Numbered from the stretch's first letter, positions 9,399-18,960 are shown. The stretch: DNA of 64,000 nt from JACCSI01 sp963815285 (GCA_963815285.1 CAWFGB010000004.1:1-64000), one strand, 5' to 3'. The notes: a model not told the origin generated them from the letters alone. Numbers and translations are program-made.

Positions 9399-12125
9399 CT
9401 ACTTCTTCGGAACTTTCGCTTTCAGCTCGTCGAACCAGTTCAACACTACGTTGATCTGCTGGGTGGCCGACCGGTCGTAATCCGCTGACGCGGCCGACGG
9501 TCTGACGACGACGAATTGCGTACCGTCGGGCATGACGTCGAAATTCCTCGCGTTACCGAAGAAGATTGCTTCGATCGGGAGCTCGACCGATCGTCCGGGA
9601 TCGAAGGTCGGCTGGGTCCGAACATCGACGACGAGAAAGCGCTGGGTCAGATTGGCGTGATAGGCCAGTTGCTTCCCGTCGGGTAGCCACAACGGGAAGC
9701 GGCCGCCTTCGGTGGAAATCTGGTACTTCGAACCGGTGGGGGGAAACGGCTGGACGAAGATTTCGGCTCGATTGCCAATCTCGGTGGAAGCGTAGGCGAA
9801 CCATTTTCCATCGGGCGACAACGTCGACGAGCGAGCCGGAAGCGAAGACAATGGCTTCAGCACGCCGGCCCCATCGGCGACCAACGTGAACAGACGGTAG
9901 TCCATCGGTGGGTACATTGAAAGAGTGAGCGTCTTTCCGTCGGCGCTCCAGGCCTCAGGCCGAAGTTCGGTCATCGCGTCCGACTTCGCGAGCCGTTCGG
10001 CCGGACCGGTGCCGTCCGCCAGCTGCCAGAAGATGCCTCGGTCACCTTCTCGATCCGATTGGAAGGTGATGCGGCTGCCATCCCGCGTCCACAGGGGAAA
10101 CAAATTGCGTCCGCCAAAAGTCAGCCGGCGGGCAGGCCCTCCACCCTTCAAGTCGTAGATCGAAATGCTCGCTTCTTTTCCATCGTCGATTTGCACCGCC
10201 AGCTGCTTACCATCGGGCGACACCCTGGGGAAAAAGTACGGTTGCGCTGGAAGGTCCAATGGCTGCAGTGTGCCGTCACGGCTCGCCAGGGCGATGGTTT
10301 GCTGCGCCACGCCGGAAGCGGGTCCGGGAATGTACGCGAATGTTCCCCCAGACGAAAATGCGAAGCTGGCCCCGGGCGATTGAGCGTTGGCGGTGAAGCG
10401 CCTGACGCCCTGAACGATCGGAGTGGGACCGCCGCGGAGCTGTAGGGCGCTGACATCAAACGGGGACGCGTACAGCGTTCCGCCGATCATATAGAGCAAA
10501 TGACCGGTGGGCACGTAATGAGCCTCACTGCCGCCCTGCAGAATTACGCGGCGCTCCTTGGAGCCGTTGGATTGCGCGACGATTTGCGCGCGATCCCAAC
10601 GGTCAATCGCCTGCCCGGTGGCGACCGTGAACAACAGGTCGCCGCCGTCATTGAGCATCTGTGGAGCAGCGAACACTTCACCAGCCTGGACCGCGACCAG
10701 CACTTCCGGTTCTCCACCGTTTGGCGACACCCGCAGAATGCCCTTGGCGCCTTGATCGGCGAAGACAATCCAGTCCCGTTCCCAAGTGGGTCCGAAGGGA
10801 GGCACGTCGGTTTTGCAGATCGTCACCGGCAGCCCACCGGTCACGGCGACCTTTTTCAACGTCGAATCCTGGAAGGAGTAAAAACCGATCGACTGGCCGT
10901 CCGGCGAAAAGAACGGGCTCATCACATCGAGATTCGTGCCGGGAATCGGGCGTGCCTCCATGTCGGTCATCGAGCGCAGATACAGTTGACCCGCGCCGGC
11001 GACGTAGGCGATCTGCGAACCGTCGGGAGACACGGCCAGGACTTGCGAACGGCGCGCGAACTGCAGCCGTTCCGGCAGCGCGATCGGAAATCGTACGACA
11101 GGCGCGGGCGTCGAGGGCCAGAGACTCCACATCGCCCCCGCCGTAATTCCGATCAACAGGAGCGCAGTGAAGCCGAGAAAAATCGTGCGTCTCCACAGCG
11201 ATCGCGGCGGCGCCACCCTTGCCTGCGTCGTCGGCCTTATGGGCGCTGCGCCGACGGGCTCCGTAATCAGGAACCGCGCGATGCTCATGTCGGCAACACG
11301 CTTGCTTCGTTCTTTCTCCAGGCAGCGGCGCATCAGAAGCCGGATGTGCTCCGGCACCCCGTCTGGCAAGGCATTCCAATCGGGCTCGCCGCGGATCACG
11401 GCGGCAATCGTGTCAGTCACGTCCTCGCCCGGGAACGCGCGCGTGCCCGCCAGCAACTCGTAGAGCACGCACCCGAACGCCCAGATGTCACTGCGCTTGT
11501 CGGCCGGCTTCCCTTTGGCCTGTTCAGGGCTCATGTACGCCGCCGTGCCGAGAATCATCCCGGCCTGTGTCATCGCGGGTGTGGTGATCGTCGGCGGGTG
11601 AGCCGTCTGCTCGACGGGACTACGGTCCCGCAGTCCACCCGTCTCATCGAGCGCCTTGGCGAGCCCGAAGTCCAGCACCTTGACCATGCCGTCAGGCCGC
11701 ACCTTGATGTTGGCGGGTTTGAGGTCGCGGTGAATGATCCCCTGTGCGTGCGCCCCTTCGAGCGCATCCGCGATCTGTTTCGCGATCGACAATGCGTCGT
11801 CGATTGAAATCGCTCCGCGCGCGATCGACTCCGCGAGGTCTTGCCCCTCCACCAGTTCCATCACAAGCGCCGTCACGCCATTGGCGTTCTCCAACCCGTA
11901 GATGCCCGCAATGTGAGGATGATTGAGCGAGGCCAGCACTTCCGCTTCGCGCTGAAAGCGCGCGAGTCGATCTGGGTCAGTCGCCAGCGACGTCGGAAGA
12001 ATCTTGAACGCGACCTGACGCTTGAGCCTGGTGTCGGTCGCCCGATACACCTCGCCCATGCCGCCCACGCCGATTTGGGCGGCGATCTCGTACGGACCGA
12101 TGCGCGTACCTGGACTGAGTGCCAC
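9399..12125 (-). CDS. Ser/Thr protein kinase with PD40-type beta-propeller (paralogue)
   Basis: A 908-aa paralogue of the kinase immediately downstream, with the same architecture and residue numbering: glycine loop GVGGMGEVY, Lys 41 (FKIL), HRDLKPAN with Asp 134, DFG at 152-154, and YMSPEQAKGKPADKRSD. A transmembrane helix lies near residues 312-334 (IFLGFTALLLIGITAGAMW). The C-terminal ~560 residues are propeller-like, with repeated SPDG turns. The kinase halves of the two proteins are much more alike than the propellers, which suggests that the duplicated pair now senses different cues. Hairpin repeat H3 sits just upstream of its start. Confidence 0.92.
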   Translation of the reverse strand: MALSPGTRIGPYEIAAQIGVGGMGEVYRATDTRLKRQVAFKILPTSLATDPDRLARFQREAEVLASLNHPHIAGIYGLENANGVTALVMELVEGQDLAESIARGAISIDDALSIAKQIADALEGAHAQGIIHRDLKPANIKVRPDGMVKVLDFGLAKALDETGGLRDRSPVEQTAHPPTITTPAMTQAGMILGTAAYMSPEQAKGKPADKRSDIWAFGCVLYELLAGTRAFPGEDVTDTIAAVIRGEPDWNALPDGVPEHIRLLMRRCLEKERSKRVADMSIARFLITEPVGAAPIRPTTQARVAPPRSLWRRTIFLGFTALLLIGITAGAMWSLWPSTPAPVVRFPIALPERLQFARRSQVLAVSPDGSQIAYVAGAGQLYLRSMTDMEARPIPGTNLDVMSPFFSPDGQSIGFYSFQDSTLKKVAVTGGLPVTICKTDVPPFGPTWERDWIVFADQGAKGILRVSPNGGEPEVLVAVQAGEVFAAPQMLNDGGDLLFTVATGQAIDRWDRAQIVAQSNGSKERRVILQGGSEAHYVPTGHLLYMIGGTLYASPFDVSALQLRGGPTPIVQGVRRFTANAQSPGASFAFSSGGTFAYIPGPASGVAQQTIALASRDGTLQPLDLPAQPYFFPRVSPDGKQLAVQIDDGKEASISIYDLKGGGPARRLTFGGRNLFPLWTRDGSRITFQSDREGDRGIFWQLADGTGPAERLAKSDAMTELRPEAWSADGKTLTLSMYPPMDYRLFTLVADGAGVLKPLSSLPARSSTLSPDGKWFAYASTEIGNRAEIFVQPFPPTGSKYQISTEGGRFPLWLPDGKQLAYHANLTQRFLVVDVRTQPTFDPGRSVELPIEAIFFGNARNFDVMPDGTQFVVVRPSAASADYDRSATQQINVVLNWFDELKAKVPKK

Positions 12126-12187
12126 GCAGTGAAACCAACGTGATTATACGAAGTTACAAAAAGGTGGCGCGATTCATCCTGAGTAAC

Positions 12188-12247
12188 GCCGCAGTGGCGA
12201 GCGACGCCCGGGTTTCACTTTGGTCGCCACTTGGCGACTTCTCGCGA
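12188..12247. repeat. Hairpin repeat H3
   Basis: Stem AGTGGCGA (12193-12200) and TCGCCACT (12224-12231) around a 23-nt loop, preceded by AACGCCGC and followed by TGGCGACTT. It shares the stem and most of the loop (GCGACGCCCGG) with H2 about 6.8 kb away. It lies between the second kinase gene and the upstream permease gene. Confidence 0.6.
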
Positions 12248-12301
12248 GCTATTCCGGTTTCGCGGGACGACGTGCGATCTCGGAGGTTTCCAAGGCAGAC
12301 G

Positions 12302-14803
12302 TCAACTGTGCCGCAGCGCCTCGGTCGGTTGAACATGCAGCGCTCGGCGCGCCGGTGCGGCACACGCAAGCACGCCCACGGCCGCCATGAAGATGGACGT
12401 GATCACCGACGAAACGAGGAGAGCCGCGGTCAGGCTGTCGGCGCGCCACGCGAGGAGCAGGATGAGGCTGTTGCCGGCGATGATGCCGCCGCCGAGCTGA
12501 CGACCAGCACGGGCGAACACGGTACGCAGCACGCGCCGGGGGGTGGCGCCGAGTGCGATACGAATGCCGATCTCGCGGGTGCGACGCTGCACGGCGACGG
12601 CCATGAGCGCGTACAGGCTGGCCGCCGAGAAGACCAGCGCCACGAGCAGAACGCTGCCGAAGACGACGCTGCCACCCACCATCCGTATTTGCTCCTGTGC
12701 GACGATGTCGTCGAGGGTGACGATATCCCGGAGCTGCAGGCCCGCATCGACCTGCCGGGCAAGGGCGGCTACGCGGGGCGCAAGCGGCGCTGCGTCCCCC
12801 GCGACGCGCACAGCGACCACGACAGGATCGAGCTCCGCCGCGGAGGCTGCGCGATAGATGTACGCTGCCCCACCCCAATCGGCGGGGAACAACATCCCCA
12901 GATCGGTGACCACGCCGACGATCTCGTGCCAGGGGCCCAACTCGCGCTCGCTGCCTCGCTGGAGCGTGCGAACGCGTGCGCCCACGGGATTCCTGCCCAC
13001 CACGCGCATGAACGCCTCGTTGACCACGACGGGCCCGTTCGGCGCGCCAGCGTCAGCGGTATGCAAGCCGCGGCCGGCCACGATCTTGGCGCCGAACGCG
13101 TCGTGATAGCCGGCACCGACAGCCGCCATCGCGAATCCGCCCTCGTAATTGCCGTGCAGGCGAGCCGGAGGTGCACCGTCCTGCTCCATTTCCACCGCCA
13201 CCCACTCCGGGGACATCGCCGGCAGACGATCGCCGTGCGTCACGTGCGTCACACCAGGCTCCTCACGCAACCGGCCCGCGAGCTCTTCGTATGCACGCGC
13301 GCGACGCGCGCCGATCTGCCCATCGTCAGGCACACCGCGCTCGCCGGCCAGCGCCTCGTTGTCCATCTTGAGGCGGAGGGTGAGGTAACGCTCCGTCGGA
13401 AACGCTGGCCACCTCGACTCGTTGTGCAGGGAGTTGGTGAAGATTCCCACCGCGGCGGGCACGAACAGCAGCGTGCACGCCACCTGCGCGCCGACGATGA
13501 ACGACCAGATGCCGCCGAACTTCATCGTCCCGCCGGTGCTCGTGATCCCCTGCAGTCCCCGCAGGACGGACCCGCCTGTGGCCTTCAGTGCCGGCAGCAG
13601 GCCGATCAGTGCCGCGGCGACGAGCGCGAGCAGCAGCGCATACGCAATGGTGGCAGGCTCGAGCTGCAGATCCACCCAGAACGGCAGGCCGTCTCCAATG
13701 ATCTGACTCGCCCAGGCCCAGGCATAACGCACTGTCGTCTGGGCCACGACGAGCCCGATCACGGCAGCGGCGAGGGCCAGCACGAGCCCTTCGGTGACGA
13801 TCTGCGCGATCACGCGGGCACGGCTCGCCCCTAGCGCGTGACGGACGACCATCTCCGATTCGCGCATCGCCGTGCGCGCGAAGATCAGCGTCGCGACGTT
13901 CGCCGACACCGCCCCCAGCAGCAGCAGGACGATGGCGTGGATCGCCAGATCTTCCAGCCGCAGCAGATCACCCGGCGTGCGCCCGGCAAATGCGCGAACG
14001 CGCGTCCGCAGCAGCGCGTGGGTGGTCGGCTCGTCGGCTGCCAGGCGTGCCGAGACGACGTCAAGCTCCGCCGCGGCGTCCTGCCAGCTCGCACCGTCAA
14101 CGAGGCGGCCGAACACCTGCACGGCCGGCCCTTCACGCGGCGCCGCGTCCTGGACCGGCAATGGCACCCACACCTGCTGATTGCGCGGGAAGCCGAAGCG
14201 CGGCGGCATCACGCCGACCACGGTGCGGGCCGTGCGGCCCACCGTCACGACACGGCCGATGATCGCTGGGTCGTGGAGGAACTGTCTCTGCCAGACGTCG
14301 TAACCCAGGACGACGACGGGCTCCGCACCCGGCATTTCGTCCGTGGGCTGCAGCGGCCTGCCGAGCAGCGGCGGCACACGGGTGAGCGGAAACGCTGACG
14401 CCGTGATCTCCGCCACGCGCAGGGCTTCGACGCGGCCTTCGCCGGTGAGCACGTTGCGCTCGCTCACGCGCGCGGCGCCGAGTTCCACCACCGTCTTCAG
14501 AGACCGCCGCCAGATCGCGAAATCGTGGAGCACCCTCGGCTCCACGCGTGACGCCGCCGCGTCCTGCGTCTCCAGGCGCACGACTCGGCCGCCTTCATCG
14601 AACGGCAGGCGTTTGTACAGCAGTTCGCCGGCGACTTCGATGCCGACCACCCCAATCGCGATGGCCGCCGCCAGGGAAAGGCCGCCGATGATCGTGAGCG
14701 CGGGGTGCTTCAGCAGCATACGCGCGCCCAGCTTCCAGTCGAGCCACGAGACCGCGGTCAGCAGACCGCGGCCCGAGGCCGCCGGTACGTCACCCGCTGT
14801 CAT
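12302..14803 (-). CDS. ADOP-type MacB/FtsX permease
   Basis: An 833-aa ABC-transporter-like permease of the duplicated (ADOP, acidobacterial duplicated orphan permease) type. It has two MacB-like halves, each with a membrane-anchored periplasmic core domain followed by FtsX-type helices. The first helix is at about residues 37-58 (LTIIGGLSLAAAIAIGVVGI). Further hydrophobic groups occur around 280-400 (FARTAMRESEMVVRHALGASRAR is the coupling-helix-like segment) and 430-455, and a final trio lies beyond 690 (RRTREIGIRIALGATPRRV). No ATP-binding-subunit gene is nearby, which is usual for this class. The substrate is unknown. It is followed by the two Ser/Thr kinase genes on the same strand after a 176-bp gap. 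Confidence 0.9.
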   Translation of the reverse strand: MTAGDVPAASGRGLLTAVSWLDWKLGARMLLKHPALTIIGGLSLAAAIAIGVVGIEVAGELLYKRLPFDEGGRVVRLETQDAAASRVEPRVLHDFAIWRRSLKTVVELGAARVSERNVLTGEGRVEALRVAEITASAFPLTRVPPLLGRPLQPTDEMPGAEPVVVLGYDVWQRQFLHDPAIIGRVVTVGRTARTVVGVMPPRFGFPRNQQVWVPLPVQDAAPREGPAVQVFGRLVDGASWQDAAAELDVVSARLAADEPTTHALLRTRVRAFAGRTPGDLLRLEDLAIHAIVLLLLGAVSANVATLIFARTAMRESEMVVRHALGASRARVIAQIVTEGLVLALAAAVIGLVVAQTTVRYAWAWASQIIGDGLPFWVDLQLEPATIAYALLLALVAAALIGLLPALKATGGSVLRGLQGITSTGGTMKFGGIWSFIVGAQVACTLLFVPAAVGIFTNSLHNESRWPAFPTERYLTLRLKMDNEALAGERGVPDDGQIGARRARAYEELAGRLREEPGVTHVTHGDRLPAMSPEWVAVEMEQDGAPPARLHGNYEGGFAMAAVGAGYHDAFGAKIVAGRGLHTADAGAPNGPVVVNEAFMRVVGRNPVGARVRTLQRGSERELGPWHEIVGVVTDLGMLFPADWGGAAYIYRAASAAELDPVVVAVRVAGDAAPLAPRVAALARQVDAGLQLRDIVTLDDIVAQEQIRMVGGSVVFGSVLLVALVFSAASLYALMAVAVQRRTREIGIRIALGATPRRVLRTVFARAGRQLGGGIIAGNSLILLLAWRADSLTAALLVSSVITSIFMAAVGVLACAAPARRALHVQPTEALRHS

Positions 14804-15276
14804 CGGGCCTCACCCCGCAGGCGCCCCTGAGCCTGCTGGCCGCAAGCCAGGCCGGCATTCATACGCTTCGTTCCTCCAGTCCGCAGATGTCTGTGCATCG
14901 GGCCATTCTCATCGAGCCGGCGGATGGAAGCATCCCCCCGCGGGCCAGCTGGTGTCTTCACGTAGAGGTGAGCATTCTGTGAGATATCGTTGAGCAGGGC
15001 CCTTTGATGTTTCCACTGGCTAGCAGCTTGCGGCGGGCACGCGACGGATAGCTCGCGATACACACCGATCGGGCGATCAATCCGAACCGCTCGATGACCC
15101 GCCGTACGCGGAGTGAAGGGTGATTCGACGGCAGTGTTGTCTGGAATTGTCGCGGCAGTCGGTTCGCCTCCGATCCGGTTCTCCGGCCTTTCAGTATCAG
15201 ACTTTGGACAGATTTTCATCACGCAGCAAGCCCAGGTTGACGTCGACAACGTCGAATGCGTCAAACTGTTCTGAGG
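14804..15276. other. Divergent intergenic region
   Basis: A 473-bp gap between the permease (minus) and sixA-like (plus) genes. Promoters for both should be here. I see no convincing gene; in particular I do not recognise the PadR-type regulator often found beside ADOP permeases. Confidence 0.35.
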
Positions 15277-15768
15277 ATGAAGACTCTGCTGGTTCTCAGG
15301 CACGGCAAGTCGAGCTGGAACGATCCAGCGCTTGATGACCATGAGCGACCGCTGAACAAGCGTGGCCTGCGGGATGCCCCGCGGATGGGAGAGCTACTGC
15401 GGGAGTACGGACTGATACCCGATGTGGTCATCAGTTCCGACGCGGTGCGGGCGCGGCTGACGGCTGAAGCGGTGGCCGAGGCGGCTCGCTATGCAGGAGA
15501 AATCCTGCTGGACCCGCATCTTTATTTGGCTTGCCCGGCCGATATCCTCTCGCTGCTGCCAACGGTGCGGGAGAACGCCGAGACCGTGATGATCGTCGGG
15601 CACAATCCTGGGCTTGAAAAGTTGGTCGAGCAACTGACCGGCGAGCGGCAGGACTTGCCGACCGCCGCCCTCGCGCAGATTGAACTGCCGATCGATCAGT
15701 GGCGCGATCTCAAACTGTCGACCCGAGGGACGCTCGTGGGCCTCTGGCGGCCCGAGGAACTGAGATAG
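15277..15768 (+). CDS. sixA: SixA-type phosphohistidine phosphatase
   Basis: A 163-aa histidine-phosphatase-superfamily protein. SixA removes phosphate from phosphohistidine in HPt domains or phosphotransferase proteins, so it damps phosphorelay signalling in the cytoplasm. Motifs: LRHGKS with nucleophile His 9 near the N-terminus, SSDAVRAR around 53-60, and VGHNPGLEKL with the second catalytic His 109. Length fits the SixA class. I start at the ATG at 15277 (MKTLLVLRHGKS, with CTGAGG upstream) because earlier in-frame codons add seven non-conserved residues. It is isolated from its neighbours. Confidence 0.88.
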   Translation: MKTLLVLRHGKSSWNDPALDDHERPLNKRGLRDAPRMGELLREYGLIPDVVISSDAVRARLTAEAVAEAARYAGEILLDPHLYLACPADILSLLPTVRENAETVMIVGHNPGLEKLVEQLTGERQDLPTAALAQIELPIDQWRDLKLSTRGTLVGLWRPEELR

Positions 15769-15920
15769 CTGCACCGACCCGGCCCAGATGCAAGACGGCC
15801 GTGCTGGAACGTGTAACGCCGCGGGGATGATCCGCCACATTCGCCAGGATTTGAAAGACGCAGCGTAGCGGCGGAGTGCGTCGGAAGCGCCGCTGGTAAC
15901 GATGCGGGTACTGCGACGAG

Positions 15921-16003
15921 GCTAGTGCGGCTAGGTGCGGCTGGGTGCGGCTAAGTGCGCGGCAGGTGCGGCTAGGTGCGCCGGGATGCGTCTGGTGCAT
16001 TCA
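15921..16003 (+). repeat. Decamer array 1
   Basis: Imperfect tandem copies of a ~10-bp unit (GGTGCGGCTA and variants), eroding at both edges. It lies in the convergent gap between sixA (plus) and the GT39-like gene (minus); the G-rich strand is plus. Confidence 0.75.
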
Positions 16004-16050
16004 GATCCACGCCGAGGCCAGGCGATGCAGCGTGCGGGATGCCGCCGGTC

Positions 16051-17766
16051 TCAAGGAAAAGCAGCGGGAAGCGGTCGCACGCTCGTCGGGATCCCCGCAT
16101 TGGGATCCGCGACCTTGGACCGTTCACGCGGAGGCGCGGTGGCCGCGCTCGGACTGGCCAGAAGCTTGAGCGCGTAGATATGACCGGACGCGCCGAGCCA
16201 CCGTTCGTAGGGGAGCCGCGTCACTTCTCTCCATCCCGGGGACACGCGGTTCGCAATCTTGTAGGGCCGATCGCTCTTGGTGGTGACCCACGGGATATCG
16301 AGCTGGCCTTCGGGGTTGCGATGCGCCCGCTCCGGATGCGCGTATTGCAGCCACCCGTTCACCATGTACCCGCCATTGATGTCGCGCTCCGGCACGCCGC
16401 TCTGCTCCAGGAACGCCACCGCGTTCCACAGTGCCGCGTTGTAGCTCAGATGATCCCGCATCGCGACTGCCGTGATGATCGCCAGCATGGCGATGGCGCC
16501 AACCGCCACCGGCACGTGAATGCGTGGACGAGCCGCGAGCACGAGCGCAATCGCGTATGGGACGAGCACCAACGCATAGCGGTCGTAGACCAGCCAGGTG
16601 AGTGCCATCAACCCGCCGTGTCCGGCGATGCTCCACAGCAGAAACGCATCTCCACTCCACCATCCGCGACGCCGCCACACGGCGTTGACGGCCGCAGCGC
16701 TCGACACGGTGGCAATCACCAGGAGACTCCAGGACAGCGCCGGCGGAACCGGCCGTGGGCTGTAGTCCGGGACGAGCACCGAGCTACCGCCCAGTTCGTC
16801 AAGGCTCCAGATTCCTCCGGCCTTGAGCGGCAGCGGGTAACCGACGCCGATCGCCGACAGGACGGCCAATACCGCCCCAATGGCCGCCGCGATGGAGACG
16901 GTCCGGCGCAGGTGGCTCCGCCCGAGGCACGCGATCGTCAGCGGCAAGAGCGCGAGACCGAGCACGCCCACGGCGAGCGCGAAGGTCCCCGCGAGCATGC
17001 GTGGCAGCAGCGGCAGCGCAAACTCACGAAGCAGCACGAGCCGGTCCGGCGTGGTGCCACGCAGCCAGCCCACATCGCCACCGTGGAAGACCTGCGATCG
17101 CAAGGAGTACAGAACGGCAAACAGGACCAACGGCGCGAGAGCCACGAGCCAGCGCGCCCGCTCGCGTCCCCATCCGTCCCGGCGCAGAACCAGGAACAGG
17201 ACCATCGCGATGGGCGCGACGACGCCAACAGCGCGGATGCCGACAGCAAGACACGCCGCCAGCGCAGCGCACCAGAGCCATCCCGTGCTCCGCGTCCGCA
17301 CCGCTCGCACTATCGCGGCGCTCGTCAGCATCGTCATGCTGAGGAAGGGCACGTCGGTCATGAAAGTGATGGTGAGCAGAGCAAAGACAGGATAGACACC
17401 GAGCGTCGCAGCACCCAGCAACGCGTCCCGTCTCGGCACCTCGAGCTCCCTCAGCAGCAGATACAAGGCACAGAGGGACACGATGCCCAGCAGCCAGGTC
17501 GAGACGCGCAGCGCGGTGAACGAGAAGCCGAACGGCACACAGGCCAGCGCGCCCCACACGATTTGCGCCACGTTGACGTTATCTGAATAGTTGAGCACTT
17601 GCACTCGGCCGTGAGTCAGCAGGTTCTCGACGGACCAGGCATAGACCCAGTCATCCACGAAGGGTGCGTTCTGAAATGGGCGGACGATCGCTGCGAAGAG
17701 CAACGCAACTCCGAAGATCGTCAGACAGTCGCGTGCGCGTTCGTCTCGCGGGAGCAGGGCCATCAC
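16051..17766 (-). CDS. GT39/PMT-like polytopic glycosyltransferase
   Basis: A 571-aa integral membrane protein with about 11-12 predicted helices from residue 15 to 440 and a soluble C-terminal tail. The first periplasmic loop carries FVDDWVYAWSVENLL, matching the acidic DD/DE-type motif of GT-C enzymes such as protein-O-mannosyltransferase and ArnT relatives, which use polyprenyl-phosphate sugars. The start is an ATG pair directly after decamer array 2. The acceptor and sugar are unknown. Decamer arrays lie on both sides of the gene. It may equally be one of the many uncharacterised GT39-like membrane proteins. Confidence 0.7.
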   Translation of the reverse strand: MMALLPRDERARDCLTIFGVALLFAAIVRPFQNAPFVDDWVYAWSVENLLTHGRVQVLNYSDNVNVAQIVWGALACVPFGFSFTALRVSTWLLGIVSLCALYLLLRELEVPRRDALLGAATLGVYPVFALLTITFMTDVPFLSMTMLTSAAIVRAVRTRSTGWLWCAALAACLAVGIRAVGVVAPIAMVLFLVLRRDGWGRERARWLVALAPLVLFAVLYSLRSQVFHGGDVGWLRGTTPDRLVLLREFALPLLPRMLAGTFALAVGVLGLALLPLTIACLGRSHLRRTVSIAAAIGAVLAVLSAIGVGYPLPLKAGGIWSLDELGGSSVLVPDYSPRPVPPALSWSLLVIATVSSAAAVNAVWRRRGWWSGDAFLLWSIAGHGGLMALTWLVYDRYALVLVPYAIALVLAARPRIHVPVAVGAIAMLAIITAVAMRDHLSYNAALWNAVAFLEQSGVPERDINGGYMVNGWLQYAHPERAHRNPEGQLDIPWVTTKSDRPYKIANRVSPGWREVTRLPYERWLGASGHIYALKLLASPSAATAPPRERSKVADPNAGIPTSVRPLPAAFP

Positions 17767-17801
17767 GTGGAGGTAGTATCCACGATTCTAGCCGAGGAAC
17801 G

Positions 17802-17871
17802 GATGCGACCAGGTGCGGCTGGGTGCGGCCTGGTGCGACCAGGTGCGCAGGGTGCGGTTGGGTGCCTTCGA
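17802..17871 (+). repeat. Decamer array 2
   Basis: About seven 10-bp units (GGTGCGACCA, GGTGCGGCTG and variants), starting 36 bp upstream of the start codon of the GT39-like gene, so it occupies that gene's promoter or leader region. Confidence 0.8.
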
Positions 17872-17954
17872 CTTGCTGGGCGCTCAGGGCAGGCGGCTGG
17901 GTGCACATTGACCTCAAGTCCGCCCGCGGTATCGGCGTCCTTTGCGACGGCATG

Positions 17955-18599
17955 TCATCCCGCGGTTGGCCGCGGCCTGGCGTGCCCTGTGGCCGCAATC
18001 GCCGCAGCTGCCGCGAGCTTGTGTTCAGCCCGCCAGGGTGGCCCGATTGAGCGCCCCATCGTGTGGAGGAACACGTTGACGTTCTCGCGGCCGAGCACCG
18101 CTGCCGCGTTGCGAAACACGCGCTCGCGGTCGTACCAATGCACGGACCAGCCGCGAGCCTCGGCTGCGGCCGCGAGAGCCTCGCGATACATGACGGAGTC
18201 GGCGACCGTCTGCGCGCGGTTGTCGGCGATCCGCTCCTCGGTCGTCGGCGGAAGCGTGGGGCACACGCGGATCGCGATGCTCGCAATCGGCACGGGCACC
18301 GCCGCATCCAGCAGCTCGAGACCCTCCCGCGCGCAGCGTGCGGCGGACGCGCGCACGAGCTCGACGAGCGCCACCGCATCAGTGAGCGAAAGCGCCCGCG
18401 CTCCCGGCGTGTTGAGGTACCGGCCCACCGCCCACGACCCTTCGTGGTGATGCGGGTGCGTGGGCAGACCGCGCTCGGTGAGGTCGATGCGCCGGCGATC
18501 GAGCAACTCGCCGCCGGGCGCGACCGTGACGAGCACCGCCGAGTTACCGTGCTGGACGACGCCGACGCTGGCGGCTCGCTGCGTTCGTCCTCTCGCCAC
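17955..18599 (-). CDS. Uncharacterised conserved protein, 214 aa
   Basis: I do not recognise a characterised family. The GTG start has an excellent ribosome-binding site (AAGGAGG) 5-6 nt upstream, whereas the longer open frame upstream runs through the repeat region and is not protein-like. The protein opens with a strand-rich part (VGVVQHGNSAVLVTVAPGG), then THPHHHEGSWAVGRYLN, a long helical stretch rich in Ala and Arg, VPVPIASIAIRVCPTLPPTTEERIADNRAQT, and a C-terminal half with VHWYDRERVFRNA and FLHTMGRSIGPPW. The histidine cluster and conserved-looking acidic residues (DRER) suggest an enzyme, and the strand pattern could fit an RNase H-like fold, but that is speculation. It is flanked by repeat arrays. 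Confidence 0.65.
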   Translation of the reverse strand: MARGRTQRAASVGVVQHGNSAVLVTVAPGGELLDRRRIDLTERGLPTHPHHHEGSWAVGRYLNTPGARALSLTDAVALVELVRASAARCAREGLELLDAAVPVPIASIAIRVCPTLPPTTEERIADNRAQTVADSVMYREALAAAAEARGWSVHWYDRERVFRNAAAVLGRENVNVFLHTMGRSIGPPWRAEHKLAAAAAIAATGHARPRPTAG

Positions 18600-18708
18600 G
18601 TCCTCCTCCTTAAGTGCACTCTGCGCCCGACGGGGCTTGAAGGCGGCGACAGTAGCCGCACTGCCGCGTTGGCCCCAAGGCCCATAATAGGACGCACACT
18701 CGCGAAGA

Positions 18709-18773
18709 CCGGGTGCGGCCAGGTGCGACCAGGTGCGACCGGTGCGGGCTGGGTGCGGGCGGGTGCGCGGGCA
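18709..18773 (+). repeat. Decamer array 3
   Basis: About six units of the 10-bp repeat (GGTGCGGCCA, GGTGCGACCA), ending in GCGCGGGCAGGACAGGCG, the leader found in front of three of the four long palindromic elements. It is immediately upstream of element copy 1. Confidence 0.8.
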
Positions 18774-18799
18774 GGACAGGCGATGAGGGACGCAGTGTG

Positions 18800-18960
18800 T
18801 TTGCGGAGCAATTTGTCTGAGCCTCGCGCGCCGGATCAGAAAAGTGCGCGCGCAGTCCGCCCTTGAGGTGTTGGGGATGGGGGTCCCCAATGCGCCTGTA
18901 CGTCTTCCGTTGGCGGAGCGCACACTTTTCCGCGACGGCGAAGTCAAATTGCGGAGCAAA
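18800..18960 (+). repeat. Quasi-palindromic element, copy 1
   Basis: A 161-bp element bounded by TTTGC and GCAAA. Arms pair GCAATTTG (5') with CAAATTGC (3') and GAAAAGTG with CACTTTTC. The centre is a hairpin, TTGGGGA (18871-18877) with TCCCCAA (18884-18890). In copies 2 and 3 the 3' arm is CGAATTGC, and in copy 3 the 5' arm is GCAATTCG, so the T:A pair here is C:G there. No coding content. It is preceded by array 3 but has no array on its 3' side. Confidence 0.8.

Noticed and set aside
12119..13834. Large plus-strand ORF of 571 codons
   Set aside because: It lies antisense to the ADOP permease, whose domains and helices are clear; composition is Arg/His-rich, typical of GC-rich shadows.
15976..17586. 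Plus-strand ORF of 536 codons
   Set aside because: Antisense to the GT39-like membrane protein; Arg/His/Gln-rich and featureless.
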